The notes under the pieces: generated by a model
Told to the model about the DNA's origin: nothing
Database searches by the model: none
Seen by the model: only the letters and a program-made list of their open reading frames with translations
Translations under genes and position numbers: made by a program
Source of the DNA: Brachynemurus nebulosus
Taxonomy: Eukaryota > Arthropoda > Insecta > Neuroptera > Myrmeleontidae
Direction: 5' to 3'
Assembly: GCA_035578155.1 (NCBI GenBank)
Contig: JAPWDM010000050.1
Location: 248,001 to 312,000 of the forward strand
DNA length: 64,000 bases
In this document: in pieces, positions 26,893 through 37,343 of the stretch
Numbering within the stretch: position 1 is the stretch's first letter
Layout of the letters: each line of letters begins with the position of its first letter

Positions 26893-27755
26893 ACGTAAAA
26901 GCCCCTATATCGGAACACTATTTTTTGGTGTCATTAAACTGGGTTATAAAAATTAATAAATAAAAACACCCATTTTTTTTTTAATAAGCATGAAACTAAG
27001 TTTTTTTAATCCAATGATATGTTTTTAAAAAAATAAAACCCAAAAATGTTTATTTAGTAGTGTTTTTCTTTTACAAGCCGTAAGTACCCATATCGGAAAT
27101 CATTTAACACCAATAAGTCGGAAAGTGTTAGCAAACATACGTGGAATATGACACATAGAGTGACACCTAGTGACATATATAATGTCAAAGTAGGAAACAG
27201 AATGGTTTAAATATTCGATGTAAATAAACGATCAAAATACTGTATTTTGTACAAATAAGGTTTCGTCATCTAGTGATCTTGTAAAAAACGACAGTGGAAT
27301 TTATTTTAGTTCAGTTTTAACACTAATGTGTCAAAATGGCTCCCATCGTTCATTCGTATTAAGATATTGCAATTTCAAATCAATATTTTTTCATTTATCA
27401 ATTGATTAATGGCTCCGAAATAAAAAAAAAAAAAAAAAAAAATATTAAAAATTTTACGATTTTAAAGCAGTAAGTAAATATTTTAGACTCAAAAAGAAAT
27501 TAAAACTATTTATAATATAAATATTTAGTGATTTTACGTACATTATATAAGTTACATACAAGAGGTTATATTTGTAATTTAAACCAAATAAAAAGGTGAT
27601 TTAGTTCTTATAATCTCTTAACTGAACTAATAAAAATTATTTGTATAGTTGTGCTAACTTCGAAAATTAACTGGAAAATGTTGAAATTTATAAGGCATGT
27701 GTTTCTATTAAGGAGCATTGATAAAAAGCAAAAGAGACACTTTCAGCAAAAACTG

Positions 27756-27822
<67 letters not shown>

Positions 27823-28004
27823 TATATTTCTTTAATTAAGTAAGGAAACATTAAATGCGAGGTGAATTTAAATTGAAAAATAATCATTCTATTAATAATA
27901 AATTTTGTTATCAGTGGTTTCTTTCAGAAATAACTTCATTATTATATAAATGTCAAAACTGTTGGATACCGGATGATTGCGTTCCGATATAGGGGCTTTT
28001 ACGT
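26893..28004. mobile_element. TA-flanked element (GTAAAAGCCCC family), full-length sister copy
   Basis: The ends are ACGTAAAAGCCCCTATATCG and 'gatataggggcttttacgt', with TA at 26891-26892 and 28005-28006; 1112 bp. It preserves the unoccupied target of piggyBac copy A: 'caccca', T-run, TTAA, 'taagcatg' at about 26968-26992. The piggyBac element sits at the equivalent TTAA in the 24261 copy. No recognisable transposase, so it is itself non-autonomous. Confidence 0.83.
27760..27827. repeat. (TA)n microsatellite
   Basis: TA array with one CA interruption, inside the 26893-28004 element. Confidence 0.95.
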
Positions 28005-28558
28005 TAATATTAGAATTTTCACTGGTTTGCACATTATTACTGTTGTCATTAAATTTGTCTTCATATTTTATTGACATAATATTTCAAAAGGTTGTTCAAT
28101 CACATGTATATTAAAAATGTTACGTCTTTTTATATCTTTCTTTTATTTTTCAACCAAAACTAAATGCTTCATCAATTTCATTACTCTCACTGTTATCATT
28201 CTTTTGAAAAATACAATATTTTCTCGATCAGTAAAGGCAACCTACTCAACTTATATTCGAAATATTCTAAATACTATTTCTAGAAATTATATTTAGTGAA
28301 TCGCGTGAATTTTTCCATTTATTTTAATTTTTTATTGACTTTCAACATAATAAAACCGTCATGCTTTTTAATTTGTATCATTTTAAAATGATGTGTTATT
28401 CAAAATTATATACCTTTATAGGTTATATCTTATCATTTATTAAACAAATATAGTACGTACAATTATTTCTACTATCATTTTATGACTAATAAATTGAATT
28501 TACCAGCTCTGCCACCATTAACATATTAGTATCAGTGAATATTATACATCTATGTATA

Positions 28559-29773
28559 TCTATATTAATATAATAAAGAAAGAAAATAATTATGTTTGTA
28601 TGTCTGAGGTAAACTCAAAAAGTATTGGACCGATTTTGAAAATTTTTTCACTGTTAGACAGCTAAATTATGCCAGATCAACATAGGCTATGTTATATGAG
28701 GTCCTTTGGGCCCTGACGAACCAAAAAGGACCTAAAGTGAACTACCCAATCAGTTTTGAAAATTTTTTCATTGTTAGATAGCTAAACTACTCCAGCTTGA
28801 CAAAGGTTATGTTAAATGAAATGATAAGGTCCCCTGGCCTCTCGGGACCCAAAAAGGCTCTAAAGTGAATTCAATCATTCTTGAAATCAGTCTCAATCGT
28901 TTTTGAAAATTTTTTCACTATAAATTAAGCTATTCTAAATTGACATTCGCTATGTTGTACCATCCGCCAGGGTCCTGGTGACCCCAGAAGCTCCAAAACT
29001 AACTATCAAACCGATTTTGAAAATTTTTTTACTGTTTGGAAATTGAACCATTCCAGGCTGACATAGGTTATATTATATTAAGTTGCTCACGATTCTGGAG
29101 AAATTTTTTTCAAATACTATTGTATTATGAGACAAGTTAACGTGAGGTGAGAATTATCCGTCAGGGTATCAGAGATCCAAAAAAAGCTCAAAATAGACAG
29201 CTAAACAGAACTTAGATAGTAAGATTATAGTGATTATGGACCACACGGTAGTAAGATTCCAGTGATTATGGGCCACTGGGTAGTAAGGTCATAGTAAATT
29301 ATGGACTACTGGGTAGTAAAGTCAAATGATTAAGGATCATGAAAGTCGCAAAATAAACTTTGAATCTTTGTAACGTTTGAGCGGGATGGTGTTTTTCACT
29401 GCGTTTTTTTTTTTTTGCTATTTTTAATAAATACTTATATATCAATGCCTTACCGGCTACTGATCCCAACCTCTCCCTTTCGGAGTGGCAGGGAATGCGA
29501 TAAAAAAATTATTTCTTACAACATCTCTATCTTAGTGTTGTTTAGCGAGCAAAGCCAGTCATTATTAGTAACATTTCGTACGGAATTTTGGAATATCTGA
29601 TTTAAAAGTAATTGAAGCCATAATTCAAGTATTTTTTCACAGATGAAACCGTGGACCACAGCTATAAAATATATACATATATAATAGTTGTAAAATGTAT
29701 ATGTAGGAAGTTGTATATGTAGCAGAAATTAAAACAAAAGAGACACCTGAGCGAAGCTAGGATGGGCTGCTAG
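28559..29773 (+). mobile_element. Helitron-type non-autonomous element
   Basis: It starts TCTATATTAATATAATAAAG directly after an A and ends 'gagcgaagctaggatgggctgCTAG' before a T. The 5' TC, 3' CTAG and A/T insertion point are Helitron rules, and 'gcgaagc...gggctgctagt' is a common insect Helitron tail. The body holds several units of 'accgattttgaaaattttttcactgttag' (about 28630, 28755, 28890, 29010), then a minisatellite. No Rep/helicase coding is present. The terminal hairpin is weak, so the class call is moderate. The same repeat family recurs at 21360-21840 and 55195-55690. Confidence 0.65.
29217..29345. repeat. Minisatellite in Helitron-type element
   Basis: About four units of 30-37 bp built on 'gtagtaaggtcatagtgattatgg.c(c)actgg'. 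The same array is found at about 55410-55600. Confidence 0.75.
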
Positions 29774-29774
29774 T

Positions 29775-30219
29775 ATAAGATAAATATAGTTTTATATTTT
29801 ATATGAAAATGAAATATGAACTTTATGTATCCGTTGCCAATTGCTTGGAGCAAACGGTAAAACTATAGATAAAATTGGCATGAAAAAAATTGAAAAAAAC
29901 CATGAGGTGATCCTAAAAAGGTCCAGAGTAGATGGTTGGACGTACCGTTATCAAACTTTGCTCAAATAATGAAGTTAATGTGAAGTTAAAACTGCCACCT
30001 AGGGTCCTGGGGACTTAAAGAAGCCCAAAATAAACGGCTGAACAGAACTTAACCAAATTTTTCTCAAATATAATTAAGCCAAAAAAAAAAATTAATGCGA
30101 GTTTGGAAATGTTCTCCAAATCCCTGGGACTCTAAAATGGGTCGAAAATTAAAGTACCTCGTTAAACAAGCGGAGCGAAGCACTATAAGAAACTGATTTT
30201 GTAAAAAATTATTTATTTA
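29775..30219. repeat. Helitron-related remnants
   Basis: Sequence such as 'gggtcctggggacttaaagaagcccaaaataaacggctgaacagaactta' parallels 'agagatccaaaaaaagctcaaaatagacagctaaacagaactta' in the upstream element. It closes with 'agcggagcgaagcactata', another tail-like motif. Boundaries are unclear. Confidence 0.5.
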
Positions 30220-30784
30220 CTAGCCGTATACCCGATGGGATTTCCCATCGACAACATCTTTTTATTAGGTACTCACTTTCTGCTCATTTTTAACATTTTT
30301 CAAAAGCCTAAATCAATATCCACGTTTCTTACTTCAAAAATGACGAAATTCCTATACGAATTTTCATTTCCTGTTTTAACCCCTTAGGGAATTTTCCAAA
30401 AACCTTTATTCAACTGACTTTTATTTATAAATAGAAGCCTAAACGCCGATTTTCATATCTCCTGTGCTAAATTTCGTCCTTCTAAACCCAAAAATTTAGG
30501 CTCTGCGTTGTCTGTCAGTCAGTGTTAGATTTATTCAATAATATATTATTTAATAACCATAGTAACATATTTTTATATACCACTAACTTCAAAAATAACG
30601 AATTTACATACAAATTTTCATCCCCTACTAAACCCACTTAGGGGACGAATTTTCAAAAATCCTTTCTTAGTGCTTATCTACGTTACATAGGGAACTCCTG
30701 TGCAAAATTTCATTCTTCTAAACCCAACGGTTTAAGTTGTGCGTTGTCTGTCAGTCAGTCAGTGTTACAAATTTATTAAGTAGA
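30220..30784 (-). mobile_element. Helitron-type non-autonomous element, minus strand
   Basis: Read on the minus strand it starts TCTACTTAATAAATTTG (30784) and ends GGGTATACGGCTAG (30220), with T following. A perfect 8-bp-stem hairpin, CGATGGGA-AA-TCCCATCG (about 30233-30250), sits roughly ten bases before the terminal CTAG, as Helitrons require. Inside, two copies of 'ctcctgtgc.aaatttc.t.cttctaaaccca' plus 'ttgtctgtcagtcagtgtta' form a partial tandem duplication. It is 565 bp with no coding capacity. A fragment of the same family is at 47003-47134. Confidence 0.78.
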
Positions 30785-31783
30785 TTTTTTTTTTTAATTT
30801 AATTAACTAGACAGGATTATCGAATAGAAGTCTAATTAAACCGCTAGACGGATCTTAGGAAAATTTTATGAAAATTAGATATGATATCAGAATATGAAAA
30901 TGGCTACTTCTAAAATCCCTACTAGAGGAAATGGATTTAGTACAAGATTTCAGCATATCAAACGTTTGGTCGAAATTGTTCGTTAGTGCTAGCAAATGGA
31001 GCCAAAATTAAAAAGCTGAAGAAATCTTGACAAAATTTTACTCAGGTACTATTAAGATCTTCGAGAAAGATAAAAGTGAGTTAAAATCGTTTGCCAGGCC
31101 TAAAATAAAAATATTGTTCCTCTAAAATTTTCGATACGGGTATCGAGATAGAGGTCTTGCGATGCGAAAATTAGTCATGCTATTGAAATATGAAGATGGT
31201 TATTTTAGAGTCATTTGGCGAGCAAAGCCAAGCACTATCTGATTTAAAAGTAATTGAACCCATAACTCGGATTTTTACGCGGGTGAAACTGCAAGTTACT
31301 ATTAGTTATCGCTATAGTTTGTATATAAAAATTTATTGAAATTTTATATTTGTTTGGTCAGATAACTACAGAGGTATATTATATATAGATGTATACCTCG
31401 TACATGTAGCAAGCAATAAAGTTCAGTTCAGTTATTTGTTATATCATTGCACATCGAACATAAAGTTGTGTTGTGAGAAACCGCGGATTTCCAGCTCATC
31501 TCATCCATAACAAGTAGTCAACTGTACCTACTATATATATATGTATATATAATGTTTACATATATAGTTTAGAGTGGTTGGCTGTAAAAGTTTAGCAGCT
31601 GTAGCAGAAAAAAATCACAACATGAAACTGTAAACCAAGTTGAAAGTTTATAGAGGTAGTCAGAACAGAACACATCTATATAAACGTTCTCGCGCAATAT
31701 TCTTAGATTGAAACATTAAGAAAACATGATGGAAAACCACATTCCTTTACTTTACAATTTAATTTAGTAGATTTTTTTAAATG

Positions 31784-31784
<1 letters not shown>
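30785..31784. other. Helitron-like debris, no gene
   Basis: Motifs such as 'aaaccgctagacggatctta' and 'ggcgagcaaagccaagcactatctg' (about 31206) continue the degenerate Helitron-type repeats. The rest is unclassified AT-rich DNA. Confidence 0.45.

Positions 31785-31830
<46 letters not shown>
31785..31830. repeat. (TA)n microsatellite
   Basis: About 46 bp of TA repeats. Confidence 0.96.
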
Positions 31831-31831
<1 letters not shown>

Positions 31832-31945
31832 TTATATCCTTATCCTAATATTATGTAATTTAATACATGTTTTCATAATGCATTTTTTCTTATTGACACT
31901 GGTATATATTTTGTTAACTTCACAATGGAGGAAAGTTATTATAAC

Positions 31946-32200
31946 AGGACCAAAAATCAAAATCAAAATTTTTATCATATTTCTATTTTGAGGTTACGAT
32001 AGATTTTAAAAGCTTTTATTTAATTTGCTATGTTAGTATGTTGGTTTAGATCAAATCTTGGAATCAAAATTTCGACAGGTTCTAATTGAGCTAAGGGTTT
32101 TAAATTTTGCATACGTGTATGACCTTGATGACAATGCAATGTTATATAATTAGTTTTGTCCTAAATCGCCCCAAAACCAAAATTGTTGATTTTTAGTCCT
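31946..32200. repeat. 255-bp inverted-repeat element
   Basis: 'AGGACCAAAAATCAA' at 31946 pairs with 'ttgatttttagtcct' ending at 32200, followed on both arms by further weak pairing (aaaatt/aatttt). It may be a small MITE. No target duplication was seen. Confidence 0.5.
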
Positions 32201-32409
32201 ATGCAACTTTTTGACATTTCGAATTGTCAAATATTGTCCATTGATATTACATTTCAATTTTTTGTTTCCATAGTTATGTCTGATTAGGGTAAATTAACTG
32301 ATTAAAATATAGGTAAAAAAATTAAAATATAGGTAAAAAATTACTTCTTTAATTCTTTTTTTAAATTAATTGTGATGAGACTAAAAGGGAGAAAATAAAT
32401 TCAAGTAAA

Positions 32410-32905
32410 AAAAAATGTTTTTTAGAAAAAGCTTTCATTTAAAAATTAGCTAAAAATAAAAATAAAATAACTTTTGAGTGAAGTTTGAAGCAACATGCAA
32501 CATAATTTATAAAAGCTTGAGGCGTTTAATTAAGTTTGGTAACTACTGAAAAGTAAAATAGCTACACTTATATCCAGTACATCCAAAACAGAAATAACTA
32601 ATGATAATGCATCAAGCTTTTATAAATTATGTTGCATATTGCTTCAAACTTTATTCAAAAATTATTTTATTTTAACAATTTTAAACCTAAGGAACTTAGG
32701 TTTAAAATTGTTAAAATAATTACATATATCCCAAAAAAACCATATTATATAATGATGAATAACCTAAAAAATTTCAAATTAGGAACTTAGGTTTAAAATT
32801 GTTAAAATAATTACATATATCCCAAAAAAACCATATTATATAATTATTTTATTTTTTTAGCCCATTTTTAAATAAAAGCTTTTTCTTAAAAACATTTTTT
32901 TTACT
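32410..32905. repeat. Nested inverted repeats with a 91-bp-period duplication
   Basis: 'aaaaatgttttttagaaaaagctttcatttaaaaa' near 32410 pairs with 'ttttaaataaaagctttttcttaaaaacattttt' near 32862-32900. Within it, 'caacataatttataaaagctt' (about 32499) pairs with 'aagcttttataaattatgttgcat' (about 32615). A ~62-bp block 'ggaacttaggtttaaaattg...' starts at 32691 and is repeated at 32782. Confidence 0.65.
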
Positions 32906-32937
32906 TTAATTTTTTACACTATTTTTAATAAAAATTT

Positions 32938-33339
32938 ATAGTCCAAGAGTCCACCGTATGCAAAACCTATGTGTAAAATACATGAACGGTTTTGTGTGAG
33001 TAAGTATTACTACCCCAGATCTGATGTCACTTCCGGTTATGGTTTTGTTATGTCATCAAATACATTGATGATATTTACACCAGAATGAAGGTTTTGACGT
33101 GCAAAATAAAAATATCGAGGGCTGCCAAGCCTTAATAATTCGCAACACTGAGGTTGCCTTGATTGAAAGTTTTCTTTTTCAGTGAAAGCAGCCTCAGTGT
33201 TGCACCTCGAAACCTTCATTTTAGTATAATGTATTTGATGACATAACAAAACCATAACCGGAAGTGACTACCTACTCACAAAAAATCGTTCATATATCTT
33301 ATACATATAGGTTTTGCATACGGCTGGCTCTTGGGCTAT
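32938..33339. mobile_element. 402-bp MITE or fold-back
   Basis: The ends are ATAGTCCAAGAGTC and, complemented, ATAGCCCAAGAGCC, both followed by 'cgtatgcaaaacctat'. Inward pairing continues with 'cacttccggttatggttttgttatgtcatcaaatacatt' and its complement, 'gaaggttt', and 'caacactgagg'/'cctcagtgttg' at the centre. The arms are nearly 200 bp. Confidence 0.82.
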
Positions 33340-34334
33340 TACTGTATGTGTATGTGTGTGCTCATGCTTATACGGACATATTTTCCTGCATCATATCTTC
33401 CGACTAAAAAATGAAACCGACTTGGGTTATGGTATAAATCGATGCGTATTAAAGTCAAATGACCTGAAGGAAATTTCATCAAATTTAATTTGGCCGTTTC
33501 TTTTGTTTTTCTCGGGACGTGGTCGTGTGGATCTGAAGGATCGGATGTGGGTCTGACCCCTCTCTCACTTCACCGTTTGTTGTTTTATCATATTCGGCCT
33601 CAAAAAGAATATAATGAATTTATATGATAATTTAAAACAGCAGAATTTTCTATCTATGTGATACACTGATACATACAAGGATACATATCCGTACCTATGT
33701 ATTTACAATATTATTAAAACTACCACATATGTGCATATGTATAGGAAACATACACATGGTGGTATACATTTTGTTGTTTAGCGAATTTCTGTTGGGAATT
33801 TAAGTTTTCCCGATGGCGCTATCAGTCTCCGCGTAGTGTGACAGTACACGTAAACAGAACAGGTGCTCACACCACAAAACATGTCATTTAAATTCAAACT
33901 GATAACATAACATGTTCGTTCGTGCATTTGCATGTTTCATCAAAATATTATATTTTTGAATTGATTATTTTAAAATTTTCAATCTTTTAAATTACCACAT
34001 TACATCAGCGTCGTCGTGTTTGAAAATTGTAGATTTTCACTATCGAGGAATTTAATTAAAACCGCTTGGAATTTATGCCTTTTCAGGACACTTTACACCA
34101 TCAATTAGTAAAATTATTTTTGTATAAAATATAGGTACTGCACACTGGTGGGTGGTGACTTGGCCTATTTTATTTAATCTGGCATTGTGTTTACAAATAT
34201 TAATTATTTTATAAAGTAATGGATAGGTATTAGGTTTATATAGTTAATTATTTTGCATAATAAATTTCCGTGACGTAAATCTAATTTCTCGATAGACGTT
34301 ACATATAATCTACATAATATCTATGTATACATAT
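33340..34334. other. No gene recognised
   Basis: No element ends or coding signals. The stretch 33790-33890 is GC-richer than its surroundings and resembles non-repetitive sequence, but carries no identifiable motif. Confidence 0.45.
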
Positions 34335-35360
34335 AGTACAGTGCAATTAGACCCAAACCCCGCAACATCCAAAGTAACAGTTTCACTCCAACTCCAAATT
34401 GTTCTATACAGTCCACACCATTTTGAGCGTCGGGTTTGGGAGGGAGGAGGGTAAAAGTAAGCAAATTAACCGTTTCCGTCAGTTTTTTTTTAAATGTTTC
34501 GAAAACTATGCAGCTTAGCGCAAAAAGTACCTATACAAAAATAATCTACATTAAATTGCGAACAAAAATAGTCCTGTATGTAATCTTACTGAAGTGAAGA
34601 ATTCCAGAGTTATGGAGGGTATAAAAGTAGCAATTTTTAAATGTTTTGGAAAAAGTATGACACATTATCCCTAAGGAAACTATTTTTTTTTATACAGGAT
34701 TGTGTTTTGTAAAAGGAAATTGCGATTACTCCTCTTCAAACATAGCATCCTCCTCTTCTAAATCTTCGTCTATGATGTTCGTATCCCTGTTATCACATCC
34801 TAGGCCTGAGCAATTGCCGTATATGCTTGAGCAGTTTAGACCACTCTTTCTGCATTCGCAGCTACGGACACATACGTCTTTACAAGCGCACACTATGAGG
34901 GAAAGTAATTCCTCGGGAGCTGCAGGACGCGCTGTTGTAATTGATCTCAGGTGTTCGTCAATCTTCTTCCACCCCCACTCGAGAGGATTCTTCTTATTCA
35001 GCACCTATCATCAAGTGCAGCAGTGGCTAAACATACTAAAAATTGATACTTTTACACCCTTCGTAACTCTGGAACTGTTCATTTTAGCAAAATTATGCAC
35101 AGGACCATTTTTGTTCGCAATTTAATGTAGATTATTTTTGTATATGACACTTTTTACGCTAAACCCCATAATTTCCGAAATATTTAAAAAAAAAAAACTG
35201 ATGGAATCCGTTAATTTGCCTGACGCAAAACCTGACGCTCAAAATGGTGTAACTTTTTGCCAAACAATATATGGACTGTATAGAACAATTTTGAGTTGGA
35301 ATGAAACTGTTACTTTGGATGTTGAGGTTAGGCGGTTTTTTTGAATAACTGCACCGTACT
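34335..35360 (-). mobile_element. 1.03-kb fold-back element carrying a cysteine-rich coding remnant
   Basis: The arms are about 320 bp (34335-34650 and 35030-35360). The left reads AGTACAGTGCAATTA...'caacatccaaagtaacagtttcactccaactc', and the right arm complements it with minor differences. Pairing continues through 'ttgttctatacagtcca', 'accattttgagcgtc', 'aataatctacattaaattgcgaacaaaaat' and 'ttccagagtta'. The unpaired centre holds the minus-strand cysteine-rich frame. It looks like a non-autonomous derivative that kept the last exon of its parent's protein. No target duplication longer than a possible TA was found. Confidence 0.75.
34726..35004 (-). pseudogene. C-terminal fragment of a cysteine-rich (CXC-like) protein
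   Basis: The 92-residue frame has no ATG at its start: codon 1 is GTG, immediately preceded by a stop. Residues 6-12 read NPLEWGW and 27-37 read PAAPEELLSLI. The cysteines are spaced CxCx3Cx3CxCx6Cx6Cx4C (C39 to C70), and the end is acidic (DEDLEEEDAMFEEE). This layout, W-G-W then P-[AP]-A-P-E-E-L-L then a compact cysteine cluster and acidic tail, resembles the C-terminus of uncharacterised insect multi-copy proteins with a tesmin/CXC-like domain; that recognition is from memory. Y62 sits where a further cysteine would be expected. It is confined between the arms of the fold-back element, so an element-borne origin is likely. Function is unknown. Confidence 0.6.
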
Positions 35361-36304
35361 AATATATAATGTTATGATATATCGAAATAATTCATTGCTT
35401 TACATAAAATTTAATAACAATTCGTTTTTTTTTCGCGTGGTTGGTTCGTGCGTTACATTACGTTACGTAACGTTACATCAATTCAACTTTAGTATTTTGT
35501 TGCTAAGTTGCTTTGTGTCTGCCACTCCTACATGTGAAAATATTATTATTTATATTTTCATAGCCCTCCGCGGAATAATGTACATGCATGTATCTATAGA
35601 AAACATCAATTTTCTCGAACAGCAGCTAGCTGTGTACTGTATGAATAAAGCGTGAAAATGATTAGATTGCGAATATGCGGCAGGCAGCGCCCAAACAAGC
35701 CCACATATTACAAATATATCAAACTCTAATCGTATTTTCTTTTCTGTACGTTAATGTGTACCTACGTAATACATCAAAAATATACACCTGTAAAAATGTA
35801 ATCACCACATATGAATTATTTTGTTTTTACATTATATTGTACATATATACAGGCGAACATTTATAGTTGTATCACTATCAAATATCAATAAATATATGAA
35901 TCAATGGGCAAACGTGTTGCAGATGTTTAGGTTTACATCATATCACAACAACTGTTCACTTCTTACCTATTACATATTTATTGCCCGAATCTATGTAACG
36001 GAATATAAATAATTGAAAAGGAAGGAACCCTTGCAGTTTTGTTTGTTGTGCTCTATTTGTGAAAAATTGTTCTAATGTTTACCAATGTGTGTGGTTCACA
36101 CTTGTAACAATAGCTCAGTGATTGCTGTCGGTGGATTATCCCGGGATTACTACATGTAAATGATTGACACATTTACGTTCACTTCATATGTACACATAAA
36201 TACTGCTCATTTAATAGACTCAAATACGTACATACATATATAAAACATCAATAATTGTTGTAGGGAATAAAAATACATTAATAAATATTATTATTACTTA
36301 TAGG
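35361..36304. other. No gene recognised
   Basis: Several overlapping frames (35341-36012) have unbiased, AT-driven composition and no domain. 'tacgttacgtaacgttac' near 35461 is a small palindromic cluster. Confidence 0.5.
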
Positions 36305-36463
36305 TACAATAGAACCTCTGTTAACAGGACAGCAGTGTCATGCAAAAGTTTTTTCCGGTTAACAGAGGTGTCCGCTTAACAAGGGTAAAGTAATTAATAG
36401 CATTAAATAGTGCAGTATTCATAATTAATTTTTTAATTAAAATGTTGTTTTTTTGAATTACTC

Positions 36464-36577
36464 ATGCGGGAGAAGTACTAACTTGGCGCACACATTTCTG
36501 TACGCAAAATAGCTGTTTGCCCACTGTACTCTTCCCGCATACTTTTTTGCGTGCGGAAAGTAACTTTCCACACGCAA
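36464..36577. repeat. Two adjacent hairpins
   Basis: ATGCGGGAgAAGTA (36464) pairs with TACTCTTCCCGCAT (to 36540). Then TTGCGTGCGGAAAGT-a-ACTTTCCACACGCAA (36547-36577) forms a 15-bp stem with one mismatch. 'cacgcaaa' recurs just downstream. They lie inside the pogo-type element. Confidence 0.7.
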
Positions 36578-36811
36578 ATTGACAATAAAACACGCAAAAT
36601 TTAATCAAAACACGCAAAGCCGCCTCTTAATTTTTCATTTAATAAATATTTCATAATTATTTCTATAGAAACCACCAACAAAGTAATTTAAACGATAATT
36701 AATTCAGAAAAAAAGACGAACACTTAAAAATATTATTTTAAAAAGTAATAAAAATAATAAAAATGTGAAAAATAGTGATAATAATAGAAAAAAGTATATG
36801 AAATTCATAAT

Positions 36812-36953
36812 AAAAAATAGTATGTGCAACTCGTGCGGGATTGTCGATTGCCCCACTCAAGCGAATGAGCGCACTCACTACGTTCGTACGCTCAACTTCG
36901 CTTTCGTGGGCAATCGACAATTTCCCGCACTTATTGCACAATATACTATTTTT
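36812..36953. repeat. 142-bp fold-back nested in the pogo-type element
   Basis: Arms of about 45 bp: 'atagtatgtgcaactcgtgcggg', 'attgtcgattgcccac' and their complements. The ~48-bp loop contains further self-complementary cgaatgagcg/cgttcgtacgctc motifs. Frames across it on both strands are artefacts of the palindrome. Confidence 0.75.
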
Positions 36954-37343
36954 TAATTTTTTCATTGAAATTAATTTTATGAACGAATTTAGGTACTTAT
37001 ACCTACCAAAATATAACTTCAAATGCATCGTCACCTTAGAATCATTGCTAACAAGTTAAAACATGAACCAATATATCTAACCCATATGAGTATACATACG
37101 CACTAGACGTATTCCAGTCCGGTTAATGGAGGAAATAATGTTCTAAATAATATGTCTTCGTCAAAAAATATTGTTTCCGCGTCCGGTCAACAGACGTTCC
37201 ACTTAAGAGAGTGCTAAATGCATTGGTTTTAGTATAGCATGCCACCGTTATAAAAATTTGTCCGACTATAGGAGGGATCTCGTTAAGAAAGGCGTCCGTA
37301 ATCAGAGGTTCTACTGTATTATAGTATATATGTCCATACTTAA

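Larger units (their letters stand above)
26745..28280. repeat. Single arm of the 50.9-52.5 kb palindromic repeat, split by an insertion
   Basis: 26745-26890 ('cacgatcgtgtattttcatgca', 'ttccccgaacgtttgtttacatccatgg', 'tgcggtaagtaaaat') matches the left arm near 50840-51010. 28007-28280 ('ttgcacattatta', 'atttcaaaaggttgttcaatca', 'gcttcatcaatttcatta', 'tttctcgatcagtaaa') matches its continuation at 51095-51660. The TA-flanked element 26893-28004 separates the halves. Confidence 0.72.
36307..37316. mobile_element. pogo/Tigger-type non-autonomous element
   Basis: The left end is CAATAGAACCTCTGTTAAC and the right, complemented, CAGTAGAACCTCTGATTACG. TA lies at 36305-36306 and 37317-37318. 'CAGTAGAACCTCTG' is a frequent pogo-type terminus. 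Subterminal repeats 'ccggttaacagaggtgtccg', 'gtccggttaatgg' and 'gtccggtcaacag' lie near both ends. It is 1010 bp with no transposase. The middle contains separate hairpin sequences (36464-36577 and 36812-36953). Confidence 0.82.

Noticed and set aside
34700..35125. 141-residue plus-strand frame
   Set aside because: Antisense to the cysteine-rich minus-strand frame, which has a recognisable motif order; this one is its shadow and runs into the fold-back arm.
36105..36160. tRNA-like A-box 'tagctcagtgattgctg' followed by 'ggattatcccggg'
   Set aside because: The B box is poor and no cloverleaf can be drawn; at most a decayed tRNA-derived SINE.
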